Part shown: one piece after another, positions 1 to 8,152 of the stretch | How the letters are laid out: each line of letters starts with the position of its first letter | Position numbering within the stretch: the first letter of the stretch is position 1 | Source of the DNA: Thermithiobacillus tepidarius DSM 3134 | GTDB taxonomy: Bacteria > Pseudomonadota > Gammaproteobacteria > Acidithiobacillales > Thermithiobacillaceae | Direction of reading: 5' to 3' | Assembly: GCF_000423825.1 (NCBI RefSeq) | Contig: NZ_AUIS01000010.1 | Span: forward strand, 19,543-83,542 | Length of the DNA stretch: 64,000 bases | Position numbers and translations under genes: made by a program | The notes under the pieces: model-generated | Database searches by the model: none | The model's input: the letters and a program-made list of their open reading frames with translations, nothing else | What the model was told of the DNA's origin: nothing

Positions 1-17
1 TTGCTGTGTCCGGCCAT
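1..17 (-). CDS. yebC: YebC/PmpR family regulator, first five codons only
   Basis: At the very edge of the window the minus strand reads ATG GCC GGA CAC AGC AA, i.e. M-A-G-H-S plus the start of a sixth codon. MAGHSKW is the near-invariant start of the YebC (DUF28) family, which acts in translation and transcription regulation. An AGGAGA Shine-Dalgarno (26-31) lies eight bases upstream. The rest of the gene is to the left of the window. The order aspS-nudB-...-yebC on the same strand matches the aspS-nudB-yebC neighbourhood known in gammaproteobacteria, which supports an identification that otherwise rests on five residues. Confidence 0.7.
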
Positions 18-148
18 GGGTACTGTCTCCTAATGCTCGATTCGGGTACGTGACGGGTCCGGGGCAACCGGCCCCGCCAAGCGGCTTGGGGCTTACGGGC
101 TGCCGCCCGGCAAATTCGCTTGATTATAACATCCGGATCGGGGCAGCG

Positions 149-757
149 TCATTCCAGGGCTTCGATGGCGGCCATGACCTCCAGCAGGATTTCCTGGCGG
201 CTCATCTCCTTTTTCAGGCGCAGCTGCGGACCGTAGCGCAGATAGGGGCGCTGCCGGGTCAGATAGGTGCGGAGGTCGCCGCCGACCTGCCGGGCGCAGG
301 TGATCCGGGCCGGAATCACGGGCGCCTCGGTCTGCTGCACCAGCCAGGCGATGCCTTCCCGCGCCGCCGCCGCATCGCGACCGATGCCGCCCTCCGGAAA
401 GAGGCCCAGTACCCGTCCTTCCCACAACACTTGGCGCGCCTTCAGCAGGGCGGCGCGGTCGTGGCCGTCGCGCCGCACCGGAATGCAGCCGACCGCGTCC
501 AGCAGGGGCCGCAGCAGGGGCTGATCGTAATACTCCTGGGCCACGATGAAGGAGATGATGCGCTGGTTGCTGGCGATGAGCAGCACGGGATCGAGCACGG
601 ACACGTGATTGCAGGCCAGGATGGCCGGTCCGCCGGTCGGCACGGTGGAGCGGCCCAGATAGGCGCCCTGCCAATAACGGGCGTAGGCGCGCATGGCGCC
701 ATGCAGCAGCTTTGCCCAACCGGGCCAGTAATCGGCGCGGTCAGGCAGACGCTGCAT
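149..757 (-). CDS. PlsC-like lysophospholipid acyltransferase
   Basis: This 202-residue protein has the glycerolipid acyltransferase signatures: NHVSVLD (HX4D, His51 and Asp56), IPVRR near 92-96, and FPEGG at 120-124, which binds the acyl acceptor phosphate. Family members move an acyl chain from acyl-ACP or acyl-CoA to lysophosphatidic acid at the inner face of the cytoplasmic membrane. It is shorter than classical PlsC (about 240 aa) and has no clear N-terminal membrane helix, so it may be a paralogue with another acceptor. It begins 20 bases after the nadA stop on the same strand and ends before yebC, so it is probably part of the aspS-nudB-nadA transcription unit. The acyltransferase fold is secure; the exact substrate is not. 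Confidence 0.85.
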   Translation of the reverse strand: MQRLPDRADYWPGWAKLLHGAMRAYARYWQGAYLGRSTVPTGGPAILACNHVSVLDPVLLIASNQRIISFIVAQEYYDQPLLRPLLDAVGCIPVRRDGHDRAALLKARQVLWEGRVLGLFPEGGIGRDAAAAREGIAWLVQQTEAPVIPARITCARQVGGDLRTYLTRQRPYLRYGPQLRLKKEMSRQEILLEVMAAIEALE

Positions 758-777
758 GGCGGCTCGTCATGGACAAA

Positions 778-1878
778 CTAGGAAACATCCAGCATGCGCT
801 GCAGGGCGACCTTGGCCAGCGCGGCCTCCTCGGCGGGCACCGTGATCTGGTTCACCACCCGGCCCTCCACCAGGCTCTCCAGGGTCCAGGCCAGGTGCTC
901 GGGATCGATGCGGAACATGGTGGAGCACATGCAAACCATGGGCGACATGAACTCCACCACCTTGCCTTCGGCCTTCACCTCCTCGGCCAGGCGGTTGACC
1001 AGATTGAGCTCGGTGCCGACCAGCCAACGGGTGCCGGGCGCGGCCGCCTTGATGGTTTTGATGATGTACTCGGTGGAACCCACATGGTCGGACTGGCGGC
1101 ACACCTCGAAGCTGGACTCCGGGTGGGAGATGACGAAACCCTCCGGATGGGCCGCGCGCCAGCGTTCGATGTGGGCCGGCTGAAACATCTGGTGCACGGA
1201 GCAGAAACCTTTCCACAGCAGCATCCTGGCATTGCGGATCTGCGCCTCCGTCAGTCCGCCGAGGGGCAGATCGGGATCCCAGACCGCCATCTCCTCCAAG
1301 GGAATGCCAAGCTGATGGCCGCTCCAGCGCCCCAGGTGCTCGTCGGGGAAGAACAGCACCTTTTCGCGCCGGGCGAAGGCCCACTGCAGGATTTTCTGGG
1401 CATTGCTGGAGGTGCAGACGATGCCGCCGTGCTCGCCGCAGAAGGCCTTGAGATCGGCCGCCGAGTTGATGTAGGTCACCGGCGTGACCTGCTCGTCGGG
1501 ATCGAGCACCTGAGCCAGCTCGCGCCAGGCCCGCTCCACCTTGACGATGTCGGCCATGTCGGCCATGGAGCAGCCCGCCGCCAGGTCCGGCAGGATGCTG
1601 ATCTGCTCGGGCCGGCTCAGGATGTCGGCCACCTCGGCCATGAAGTGCACGCCGCAGAAGACGATGTACTCGGCATCCTGGCGGGCCGCCTCGCGCGACA
1701 GCATGAGGGAGTCGCCGTGGATGTCGGCATGGCGGTAGACCTCTTCGCGCTGATAGTGGTGGCCGAGAATGATGGCACGCTTGCCCAGCTTGGCCTTGGC
1801 CGCGCGGATGCGGGCGTCCAGCTCCTCGGGCTTGGCCGGACGCAGCTTGTCCAGGGAAATCGCCGCAGTCGTCGCCAT
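778..1878 (-). CDS. nadA: Quinolinate synthase NadA
   Basis: NadA condenses iminoaspartate with dihydroxyacetone phosphate to quinolinate in de novo NAD synthesis, using a [4Fe-4S] cluster. The 366-residue product has GHHYQREEV near 39-47, AGCSMAD (Cys103), KGFCSVH (Cys226) and MVCMCSTM (Cys316/318), which supply the three expected cluster cysteines. The frame stays open to 2202, but the ATG at 1878 is preferred: a strong GGAGGAGGT lies just upstream (1885-1893) and family homology begins there. The cluster partners nadB and nadC are not in the window. It lies between nudB and the acyltransferase gene, all on one strand with short gaps. Confidence 0.97.
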   Translation of the reverse strand: MATTAAISLDKLRPAKPEELDARIRAAKAKLGKRAIILGHHYQREEVYRHADIHGDSLMLSREAARQDAEYIVFCGVHFMAEVADILSRPEQISILPDLAAGCSMADMADIVKVERAWRELAQVLDPDEQVTPVTYINSAADLKAFCGEHGGIVCTSSNAQKILQWAFARREKVLFFPDEHLGRWSGHQLGIPLEEMAVWDPDLPLGGLTEAQIRNARMLLWKGFCSVHQMFQPAHIERWRAAHPEGFVISHPESSFEVCRQSDHVGSTEYIIKTIKAAAPGTRWLVGTELNLVNRLAEEVKAEGKVVEFMSPMVCMCSTMFRIDPEHLAWTLESLVEGRVVNQITVPAEEAALAKVALQRMLDVS

Positions 1879-1918
1879 GCTGATACCTCCTCCGATCGCT
1901 CCTACTGCAAAATATAGC

Positions 1919-2332
1919 TTAGATCCGCCGAATGGCCGCTTGGTTCGTCCAGGAGCTGGCCAAACGCAGGGCCTCCTGGCGGGGCAGCCAGCAGGCCTGA
2001 CGGTGCTCGGCCGGGTCGAGGCGCACCGGCACGGGTGCCGGCAACGCCAAGGCGAAGACGTGCTCCTCGTTTTCCTGCACCTCGGGCGCGTAGCGGCTGC
2101 GCCAGGCCGGGTGGATGGGAAAACGGTTGACGATTCCCGTGTCCACCAGGCCATCGGGCGCCAGGCCCGTCTCCTCGCCCAGCTCGCGGACCGCCGCCGC
2201 ATGCCAGTCCTCGCCGGGCTCCAGGCTGCCGGTCACCGACTGCCAGAAGCCCGGCGGCTGTCTGCGCTCCAGCAACAGCACCCGCTCGCCGCTGTGGACC
2301 ACCACCAGCACCGACTTAGGAAGCTTGTACAT
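1919..2332 (-). CDS. nudB: Dihydroneopterin triphosphate diphosphatase (Nudix)
   Basis: A 137-residue Nudix hydrolase with an intact Nudix box from Gly35 to Leu57 (G-x5-E-x7-REL-x-EE-x-GL). NudB removes pyrophosphate from 7,8-dihydroneopterin triphosphate, an early folate-pathway step. The identification rests on the box, the [11 protein letters not shown] start typical of NudB, and position: the start overlaps the end of aspS by 17 bases, the classic aspS-nudB arrangement. The overlap suggests translational coupling to aspS. Nudix substrate range is broad, so activity on other nucleotides cannot be excluded. Confidence 0.9.
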   Translation of the reverse strand: MYKLPKSVLVVVHSGERVLLLERRQPPGFWQSVTGSLEPGEDWHAAAVRELGEETGLAPDGLVDTGIVNRFPIHPAWRSRYAPEVQENEEHVFALALPAPVPVRLDPAEHRQACWLPRQEALRLASSWTNQAAIRRI

Positions 2333-4109
2333 CCTTGTCGGCGGCCGGGGCCTGGCGCAGGCGGATGCCCAGCTCGCGCAGCTGCTTGTCGGCCACCGGC
2401 GACGGCGCCTCGGTGAGCAGGCAGCCGGCCTTCTGGGTCTTGGGGAAGGCGATCACGTCGCGGATGGTATCCGCGCCGGACAGCAGCATCACCAGCCGGT
2501 CCAGGCCGAAAGCCAGGCCGCCGTGGGGCGGCGCGCCGAACTTGAGGGCATCGAGCAGGAAGCCGAACTTGTCCGCCGCCTCGGCATCGTCGATGCCGAG
2601 TGCCCGGAACACGCGCTGCTGCACCTCGGTGCTGTGGATGCGGATGGAGCCGCCGCCGATCTCGTTGCCGTTCAGCACCATGTCATAGGCGCGCGACAGG
2701 ATCCGGCCCGGCTCGCTTTCCAGCAAATCGAGCTGCTCGACCTTGGGCGCGGTGAAGGGATGATGCAGGGAAACCCAGCGCCCGGCCTCGTCGTCGTACT
2801 CGAACATGGGGAAATCGGTCACCCAGACCGGGGCCCAGTCGCCCCGCAGCAGGCCGCGGTCGAGGCCGATGCGGTTGCGCAGGTAGCCGAGGGCCTCGTT
2901 CACCACCTTGGCCTTGTCGGCACCGAAGAAGAGGATGTCGCCGGTCTGCGCGCCGCTGCGGCGCAGGATCTCGTCGATCACGGCATCGGGCAGGAATTTC
3001 AGGATGGGCGACTGCAGGCCCTCGCGGCCCTGGCCGAGATCGTTGACCTTGACCCAGGCCAAGCCCTTGGCGCCGTAGATCCCGACGAAAGCGGTGTATT
3101 CGTCGATCTGGGAGCGGGACAGCTCGGCGCCGCCGGGTACCCGCAGGCAGGCCACGCGCCCGCCGGTCTGCGCCGGCCCGCTGAACACCTTGAAGTCCAC
3201 CTCGCGCATCAGGTCGGTGAGCTCGGTCAGCTCCAGGGGGTTGCGCAGATCGGGCCGGTCGAGGCCGAAGCGGCCGACCGACTCGGCGTAGGTCATGCGC
3301 GGGAAGGGATCGGGCAGCGCCACGCCCAGCACTTCGCGGAACAGCCCGCGGATCATGCCCTCGGTGATGCCCATGACGCCCTCCTCGTCGAGGAAGGAGG
3401 TCTCCAGATCGATTTGGGTGAACTCGGGTTGACGGTCGGCGCGCAGGTCCTCGTCGCGGAAGCATTTGGTGATCTGATAATAGCGGTCGAAGCCCGCCAC
3501 CATCAGGAGCTGCTTGAAGAGCTGCGGGCTCTGCGGCAGGGCGAAGAACTGGCCGGGATAGGTGCGCGACGGCACCAGGTAATCGCGCGCGCCCTCGGGG
3601 GTGGAGCGGGTCAGCACCGGCGTCTCCACGTCGATGAAGCCGTGCTCGTCGAGATAGTTGCGCACGAAGCGGGTGACCTGGTGGCGCAGGCGCAGGCTGT
3701 GCAGCATGGGCGCCCGGCGCAGATCCAGGTAGCGGTACTTGAGGCGCAGGTTTTCGTTGATTTCCTCGTCTTCCAGCGGGAAGGGCGGGGTCTCGGCCGT
3801 GTTCAGGATGGTGATGGATTGCGCCGCCACTTCGATGGCGCCGCTCGGCAGGTTGGGGTTGACCGTGCCCGCCGGGCGGGCGCGCACCAAGCCGGTCACC
3901 TGCAGCACGTACTCGCCGCGCACCGATTCCGCCACGGCGAAGGCGGCTTCGGCCTCCGGGTCGGCCACCACCTGCACCAGCCCCTCGCGGTCGCGCAGAT
4001 CAATGAAGATCACGCCGCCGTGATCCCGGCGCCGGTGGGCCCAGCCGCACAGGGTGACGACCTGACCCAACAGGGCCTCGTTCAGATTTCCACAATAATG
4101 GCTGCGCAT
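2316..4109 (-). CDS. aspS: Aspartyl-tRNA synthetase
   Basis: A full-length (597 aa) bacterial class IIb AspRS. The N-terminal OB fold carries the anticodon-binding region ([10 protein letters not shown] near 23-32). Motif 2 is seen as [14 protein letters not shown] and motif 3 as GLAFGLDRL; the bacterial GAD insertion lies between. His30 and Gly81 fall where the non-discriminating Pseudomonas aeruginosa enzyme has His31 and Gly83, so this enzyme may also charge tRNA-Asn for a GatCAB route; that is inference. A terminator separates it from the upstream fmdB, so it needs its own promoter in 4110-4237. It heads the aspS-nudB-nadA-acyltransferase-yebC run. Confidence 0.97.
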   Translation of the reverse strand: MRSHYCGNLNEALLGQVVTLCGWAHRRRDHGGVIFIDLRDREGLVQVVADPEAEAAFAVAESVRGEYVLQVTGLVRARPAGTVNPNLPSGAIEVAAQSITILNTAETPPFPLEDEEINENLRLKYRYLDLRRAPMLHSLRLRHQVTRFVRNYLDEHGFIDVETPVLTRSTPEGARDYLVPSRTYPGQFFALPQSPQLFKQLLMVAGFDRYYQITKCFRDEDLRADRQPEFTQIDLETSFLDEEGVMGITEGMIRGLFREVLGVALPDPFPRMTYAESVGRFGLDRPDLRNPLELTELTDLMREVDFKVFSGPAQTGGRVACLRVPGGAELSRSQIDEYTAFVGIYGAKGLAWVKVNDLGQGREGLQSPILKFLPDAVIDEILRRSGAQTGDILFFGADKAKVVNEALGYLRNRIGLDRGLLRGDWAPVWVTDFPMFEYDDEAGRWVSLHHPFTAPKVEQLDLLESEPGRILSRAYDMVLNGNEIGGGSIRIHSTEVQQRVFRALGIDDAEAADKFGFLLDALKFGAPPHGGLAFGLDRLVMLLSGADTIRDVIAFPKTQKAGCLLTEAPSPVADKQLRELGIRLRQAPAADKDVQAS

Positions 4110-4237
4110 ACATTCCCTTGGCGAATAACTGAGCGTGCCCGAGTGCCGGCGCGACGGGCCGGTGGCGTGATCAGCACGAAAAATGAAAAATATAGGGATT
4201 TAGCGGAGGGGACGCAAGACGGAGGCCCGCCGCACGC

Positions 4238-4274
4238 AAAAACGCCCAGGAGGCGTTGCCGCTCCTGGGCGTTT
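4238..4274 (-). terminator. Rho-independent terminator after fmdB
   Basis: The arms AACGCCCAGGAG (4241-4252) and CTCCTGGGCGTT (4262-4273) pair perfectly over 12 bp around a 9-base loop. Read on the minus strand, the stem is followed by a run of T. It lies just past the fmdB stop and ahead of aspS, so it should end fmdB transcription. Confidence 0.9.
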
Positions 4275-4289
4275 CGCCGGGGATGAAGC

Positions 4290-4544
4290 TTACCCCGCCG
4301 AGCAAGCGCCGGCGCCGCAGCCGCCGGCACCGCAAGCGGGTGCGGGCGCCTCGGGTTTCTTGCTGCCCTTGAAGTCGGTCTGATACCAACCGTTTCCCTT
4401 CAGCGCAAACCCTGCCGCACCGATCACACGGTCCAGGCTGGGCTTGCCGCACTCGGGACAATCCACCAGACGGGCTTCGGTCATCTTTTGCTTCGCGGCG
4501 AAATGATGACCGCAGGATGCGCAAGCATAGTCGTAAGTCGGCAT
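4290..4544 (-). CDS. FmdB-type zinc-ribbon protein
   Basis: An 84-residue protein beginning MPTYDYACASCGHHF, the hallmark of the FmdB/CxxC_CXXC_SSSS regulatory family: two CxxC pairs (CASC and CPEC) form a zinc ribbon. The tail is rich in Gly, Ala and Cys (several GCGAG-like steps), a common feature of the family. The frame is open to 4595, but the ATG at 4544 matches the family start and has a GGAGGTT ribosome site at 4548-4554. Function is poorly defined; the name derives from a regulator near formamidase and amidase genes. fmdB upstream of aspS is a recurrent proteobacterial arrangement. The gene ends in a strong terminator. Confidence 0.9.
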   Translation of the reverse strand: MPTYDYACASCGHHFAAKQKMTEARLVDCPECGKPSLDRVIGAAGFALKGNGWYQTDFKGSKKPEAPAPACGAGGCGAGACSAG

Positions 4545-4716
4545 GCCAACCTCCAATTTATTACTGATCGCTAATATAAATACGGCTTTCCCCATGAAAT
4601 TTCAAGCGTCCGGCGGGCGTGGGCGACCGGGCGCGGTCGCCAAAGTGCGCAGGCGCCCTTACCCCGCGGCCTTAAGACCTTGGTTATATTGTAAAGACGG
4701 CTCCGGGACCGTTACT

Positions 4717-4746
4717 TTGACAGCACCAAAAATACCACAATACAGC
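4717..4746 (+). promoter_or_regulatory. Possible sigma-70 promoter for the acetyltransferase gene
   Basis: A perfect TTGACA (4717-4722) is followed after 18 bases by TACAGC, a weak -10. It sits in an AT-rich patch of the roughly 350-base spacer between the divergent fmdB and acetyltransferase genes. I see no RNA gene, repeat or further ORF in that spacer. Confidence 0.35.
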
Positions 4747-4897
4747 TTTGCAGCTAGCTTGGCCTTCGCTCGGCATTGGGGACAACGCAGCGGACGCGGC
4801 TCGAGCCCGCCCCCATGCGGCACGTTTTCCCGTTCCCAACCCGATGCGGCAAGCGGTTCCTCGCAGGACGCATGTGCAAGCCTTGTGGAGATGAGCG

Positions 4898-5578
4898 ATG
4901 ATACGGACCCGAGCGGAACACCCTGTCGTACGCAAGTTGAATCGCCTGTATGTGCTGTTTCGGCTGGCGCTGATGTGGCTGCAGGGCTATCGCAGCCGCT
5001 GGCGCATCCATCTGGGCCGCGGCTTTTTTTGCAACCAGCCGTCGCGCCTGCATGTCGGCGGCTGGGTCAGCTTCGGGCGCGACGTCAAGATCAACTTCGT
5101 GCCCAGCGCGGACCAGGCCATGGAAGCATCGTTGAGCATCGGCCGCAACGTCTATCTCGGCGAGCGCATCTCCATCAACCTGAGCGGCCCCTGCCGCATC
5201 GGCGACGACGTCATGATCGCGGAGGGCTGCGCTTTCTATGACTATGACCACGGCACCGATCCCGACACCCTGATGCGCCTGCAGCCCAATGCCACGGCCG
5301 GCATCACCATCGGCAACGATGTGTGGATCGGCCACGGCGTGATCGTGCTCAAGGGCGTGAGCATCGGCGACGGCGCGGTGATCGGCGCCGGTTCGGTGCT
5401 GACCAAATCGGTGCCGCCCTACGAGATCTGGGCCGGCGTACCGGCCAAGCGCTTGCGCAAGCGGCAGCCAGCCCAAAAGAAAGCTCCGCTGGCCGAGGCC
5501 AAGCAGGCCGCCCTGAGCTTTGCCGTGGGCGTGACGCAAATCCCGGTGTTGCAGCACATGGCCGGACTCTTCCCGTAA
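4898..5578 (+). CDS. Left-handed beta-helix (hexapeptide) acetyltransferase
   Basis: A 226-residue protein. After a short hydrophobic N-terminal segment (about 18-30) it shows hexapeptide repeats typical of the LbH acyltransferase fold, e.g. [33 protein letters not shown] and [31 protein letters not shown], closely matching maltose/galactoside O-acetyltransferases. Such enzymes transfer acetyl from acetyl-CoA to a sugar hydroxyl or amine; the active-site His is probably in WIGHG. The C-terminal extension (about 45 aa past PAKRLRKR) is not part of the core. It is a lone plus-strand gene ahead of the QueC-like gene, with no glycan cluster around it, so the acceptor sugar is unknown. Confidence 0.85.
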   Translation: MIRTRAEHPVVRKLNRLYVLFRLALMWLQGYRSRWRIHLGRGFFCNQPSRLHVGGWVSFGRDVKINFVPSADQAMEASLSIGRNVYLGERISINLSGPCRIGDDVMIAEGCAFYDYDHGTDPDTLMRLQPNATAGITIGNDVWIGHGVIVLKGVSIGDGAVIGAGSVLTKSVPPYEIWAGVPAKRLRKRQPAQKKAPLAEAKQAALSFAVGVTQIPVLQHMAGLFP

Positions 5579-5658
5579 GCGCGCGGCGCTTGGCCTGGCG
5601 ATGCCATGGCGGCTGAGATAAAGTCTTCGCGCCGAGCCACAGCCAAGCGGATGCTCCC

Positions 5659-6273
5659 TTGTCGCACCTGATTCTGCTGAGCGGCGGCGTCGAAAGCGCC
5701 ACGCTGCTCCACCACGCCCACCGCCGCGAACCCATATTCCCCGTTTTCCTGGATTACGGCCAGCGCGCCGCGCCCTGGGAACGCCGGGCGGCCCAGGCCC
5801 AATGCGACGCCCTGCGCCTGCCGCTGAAGCGCCTCGATCTGGCCTCCCTCGGCCGCGACTTCCGTGCCGGGCAGAGCAAGCAGTTCCACGTGCCCCTGCC
5901 CCACCGCAACCTGATCGCCCTCAGCGTCGCGCTCAGCTACGCCACCCAAATCGGCGCCGAGCGCTTGTCGCTGGCCCTCAACCGGGAGGACACCCTCGCC
6001 TATCCGAGCGCAAGCCCGGCCTTTCTCGCCAGCTTCCGGGCGCTGGCGGGCACCCTGGGCGGCGTCGAGATCACCACGCCGCTGATCGAGCTGGACAAGG
6101 CCGAGGTGGTCCGCCTGGGCCGCAGCCTCGGCGTGGACTACGCGCGGACTTACAGTTGCCTGCTCGGCCACGCGCAGCATTGCGGCCGCTGTCCCCAGTG
6201 CCTGAAGCGGCAGGCCGCCTTTGCCGAAGCCGGCGTGAGCGAGCCGGAAGACTTTTACCGCCAGCGGCGCTAG
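5659..6273 (+). CDS. Divergent QueC-like PP-loop ATPase
   Basis: A 204-residue QueC/ExsB-family protein. QueC converts 7-carboxy-7-deazaguanine to preQ0 with ATP and ammonia. Visible: the PP-loop LSGGVESATLL, FLDYGQRAAPWERRA, HRNLIALSVALSYA, TPLIELDKAEVVRLG and a C-terminal zinc site (SCLLGHAQHCGRCPQCLKR). Oddities: the canonical SGG-x-DS loop is SGGVES (Asp to Glu), and the usual YPDCR substrate motif reads YPSAS. It is slightly shorter than QueC (about 220-230 aa). The start appears to be TTG at 5659; the ATG at 5651 is out of frame. No queD, queE or queF lies nearby, so it is either a degenerate QueC or a paralogue acting on another substrate. Confidence 0.8.
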   Translation: MSHLILLSGGVESATLLHHAHRREPIFPVFLDYGQRAAPWERRAAQAQCDALRLPLKRLDLASLGRDFRAGQSKQFHVPLPHRNLIALSVALSYATQIGAERLSLALNREDTLAYPSASPAFLASFRALAGTLGGVEITTPLIELDKAEVVRLGRSLGVDYARTYSCLLGHAQHCGRCPQCLKRQAAFAEAGVSEPEDFYRQRR

Positions 6274-6319
6274 CCATCCGGCGGCCCGCCCCCGCACTTT
6301 TCCGCAGGTGGAGGATACG

Positions 6320-7816
6320 ATGGCGCAGCACCTGACCATTCTGCAGATCAACGACACCCACGGCTATCTGGAGCCCCACCCGGAGCTCTTCTGGGACGGC
6401 GATCACGCGGTCTACCGGACGGCGGGCGGCTTCGCCCGCATCGCCACTCTCTTTGCCCAGGCGCGCCGCGAGCACCCGGACGCCGTCATCGCCCTGGACA
6501 ATGGCGATACCATCCACGGCACCTTTGCCGCCGTGCACTCCCAGGGCCAGGCCCTGGTGCCGGTGCTGAACGTCCTGGGCCTGGACGGCATGACCGCGCA
6601 CTGGGAGTTTGCCTACGGGCCGGCGCAGTTTCGCCGGATCACCGAGCAGCTGCACTACCCCATGCTGGCCATCAACTGCTATCACCGGGACTCGGGCGAA
6701 TTGGCCTATCCGCCCTACCGCGTCGTCGAGCGCGGCGGGCTGCGGGTGGGCATCATCGGCATCGCCGCCACCATCGTGGACAAGACCATGCCGCCGCATT
6801 TCAGCACCGGGCTGCGCTTCACCCTGGGCAGCGAGGAACTGCCGGGCCACATCCGCCACCTGCGCCAGGCGGAAGGCGTGGATCTCGTGGCGGTGCTGTC
6901 GCATCTGGGGTTTCCGCAGGAGGTGAAGCTGGCGAGCGAGGTGGCCGGCATCGACGTGCTGCTGAGCGGGCACACCCACAACCGCTTGTACGAACCGGTG
7001 CAGGTCAACGGCGCCATCCTGATGCAGTCGGGCTGCCACGGCTCCTTCGTCGGTCGCCTGGATCTGACTTTGGAGCGCGGGCAGATCCGCGATTTCCGGC
7101 ACCGGCTGCTGCCCGTGACCGAGGACATCCCCCCGGACCCCGCCGTGCAGGCCCTGGTGGAAGCGGCCCTGGCGCCGCACCGGGCCATGCTCGACACGGT
7201 GGTGGGGCACACGCGCACCGCACTGAACCGCAACACGGTGCTGGAGTCGACCATGGACAACCTGCTGCTCGCCGCCCTGGTCGACGCCACCGGCGCCCCG
7301 CTCGCCTTCTCCAACGGCTGGCGCTACGGCGCGCCGGTCCCGCCGGGGCCGATCACCCTGAACGACCTGTGGAACATCATTCCCACCAATCCGCCCGTCT
7401 CCCTGGTGGAGCTCAGCGGCGCGGAGCTGTGGGCGATGATGGAGGAAAATCTGGAACGCACCTTCGCCTGCGACCCTTACCAGCAGATGGGCGGCTACGT
7501 GAAGCGCTGCCTGGGGGCGAACATCTACGTCAAGATCGAAAACCCGCCCGGGCAGCGCATCCAGCGCTTTTTCGCCGGCGGCGAGCTGCTGCAGCCCGAG
7601 CGCATCTACACGGCAGCCTTCGTGACCAGCCAGGGCGTGCCGCAGAAATATGGCCGCCACCGCCGCCACCTGGAGCTGCGCGCCATCGATGCCTTGCGCC
7701 AATACTGGCCAAGCACGAAAGCGTCTCGGCCGAGCTGCGCGGCTCGGTGGTGGCGGTGTGAATGGGGAACGAATCGGCAGCGTGGGATGGGGGTCGGGTC
7801 TGATCAGGGCAGGTAG
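6320..7816 (+). CDS. 5'-nucleotidase/metallophosphatase family protein, C-terminal frameshift
   Basis: A UshA-type two-domain enzyme. The N-terminal calcineurin-like metallophosphatase domain shows NDTHGYLEP, DNGDTIHGT, SHLGFPQE and GHTHNR; the C-terminal nucleotidase domain shows NTVLESTMDNLLLAAL, FSNGWRYG and AAFVTSQGVPQKYG. The ATG at 6320 has GGAGG five bases upstream. No signal peptide is present, unlike periplasmic UshA. The end is disturbed: after ALRQY (7705) the frame runs into a low-complexity tail, while the next frame continues LAKHESVSAELRGSVVAV and stops at 7761. One missing base after 7705 explains this, so the true end is probably 7761. The phosphate-ester substrate (nucleotide or cyclic nucleotide) is unknown. 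Confidence 0.85.
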   Translation: MAQHLTILQINDTHGYLEPHPELFWDGDHAVYRTAGGFARIATLFAQARREHPDAVIALDNGDTIHGTFAAVHSQGQALVPVLNVLGLDGMTAHWEFAYGPAQFRRITEQLHYPMLAINCYHRDSGELAYPPYRVVERGGLRVGIIGIAATIVDKTMPPHFSTGLRFTLGSEELPGHIRHLRQAEGVDLVAVLSHLGFPQEVKLASEVAGIDVLLSGHTHNRLYEPVQVNGAILMQSGCHGSFVGRLDLTLERGQIRDFRHRLLPVTEDIPPDPAVQALVEAALAPHRAMLDTVVGHTRTALNRNTVLESTMDNLLLAALVDATGAPLAFSNGWRYGAPVPPGPITLNDLWNIIPTNPPVSLVELSGAELWAMMEENLERTFACDPYQQMGGYVKRCLGANIYVKIENPPGQRIQRFFAGGELLQPERIYTAAFVTSQGVPQKYGRHRRHLELRAIDALRQYWPSTKASRPSCAARWWRCEWGTNRQRGMGVGSDQGR

Positions 7817-7873
7817 CGCGGGCGTGGCGCCATCAATGCCCCGGCAGCGAACTGGGCCGCGCTGCTCATGGAC

Positions 7874-7942
7874 TGTAGGAGCGGGCTGGCCCGCGATCCG
7901 CCGTTTCGGCCGCCCCTGCATCGCGGGCCAGCCCGCTCCCAC
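7874..7942. repeat. REP pair (BIME-like), copy 1
   Basis: Two inverted copies of a palindromic unit: GTAGGAGCGGGCTGGCCCGC then GAT, and its reverse complement, separated by about 20 bases; total 69 bp. It lies between two convergent genes. Other copies are at 26572, 26776, 26933, 33424, 48546 and 56244. The unit resembles REP sequences of Pseudomonas. It can fold into a long hairpin and may protect or end both convergent transcripts. Confidence 0.85.
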
Positions 7943-7949
7943 AACCGGA

Positions 7950-8104
7950 AGCGGCAGCGGGGTTCAGGGTTTTGGTTTTCCCGCCCCGCTGGCCCGCCGA
8001 GCACCGCAGCGGCCGCGGGAAACGAGGGAGCATGTGCCTGAGCGCAATGAACGGTAAGGTGACTTGCCGTCGGGCAACCCCCGACACCCAAGAACCCGCG
8101 GGCG
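7950..8104. repeat. Mosaic intergenic module following REP copy 1
   Basis: The segment directly after the REP pair starts with a GCGGCAGCGGGGTTCAGG-type stretch also seen at 33497-33535. It ends with GTCGGGCAACCCCCGACACC and CCGCGGGCG (8064-8104), also found at 27224-27264 and 48842-48882. No plausible coding region is present, so the 7762-8152 spacer is fully explained by repeat material. Confidence 0.7.
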
Positions 8105-8152
8105 AGCCCGCGCCAACTCTCCAAGCGCGGGCTTGCACCAGCTCAGTCTACC

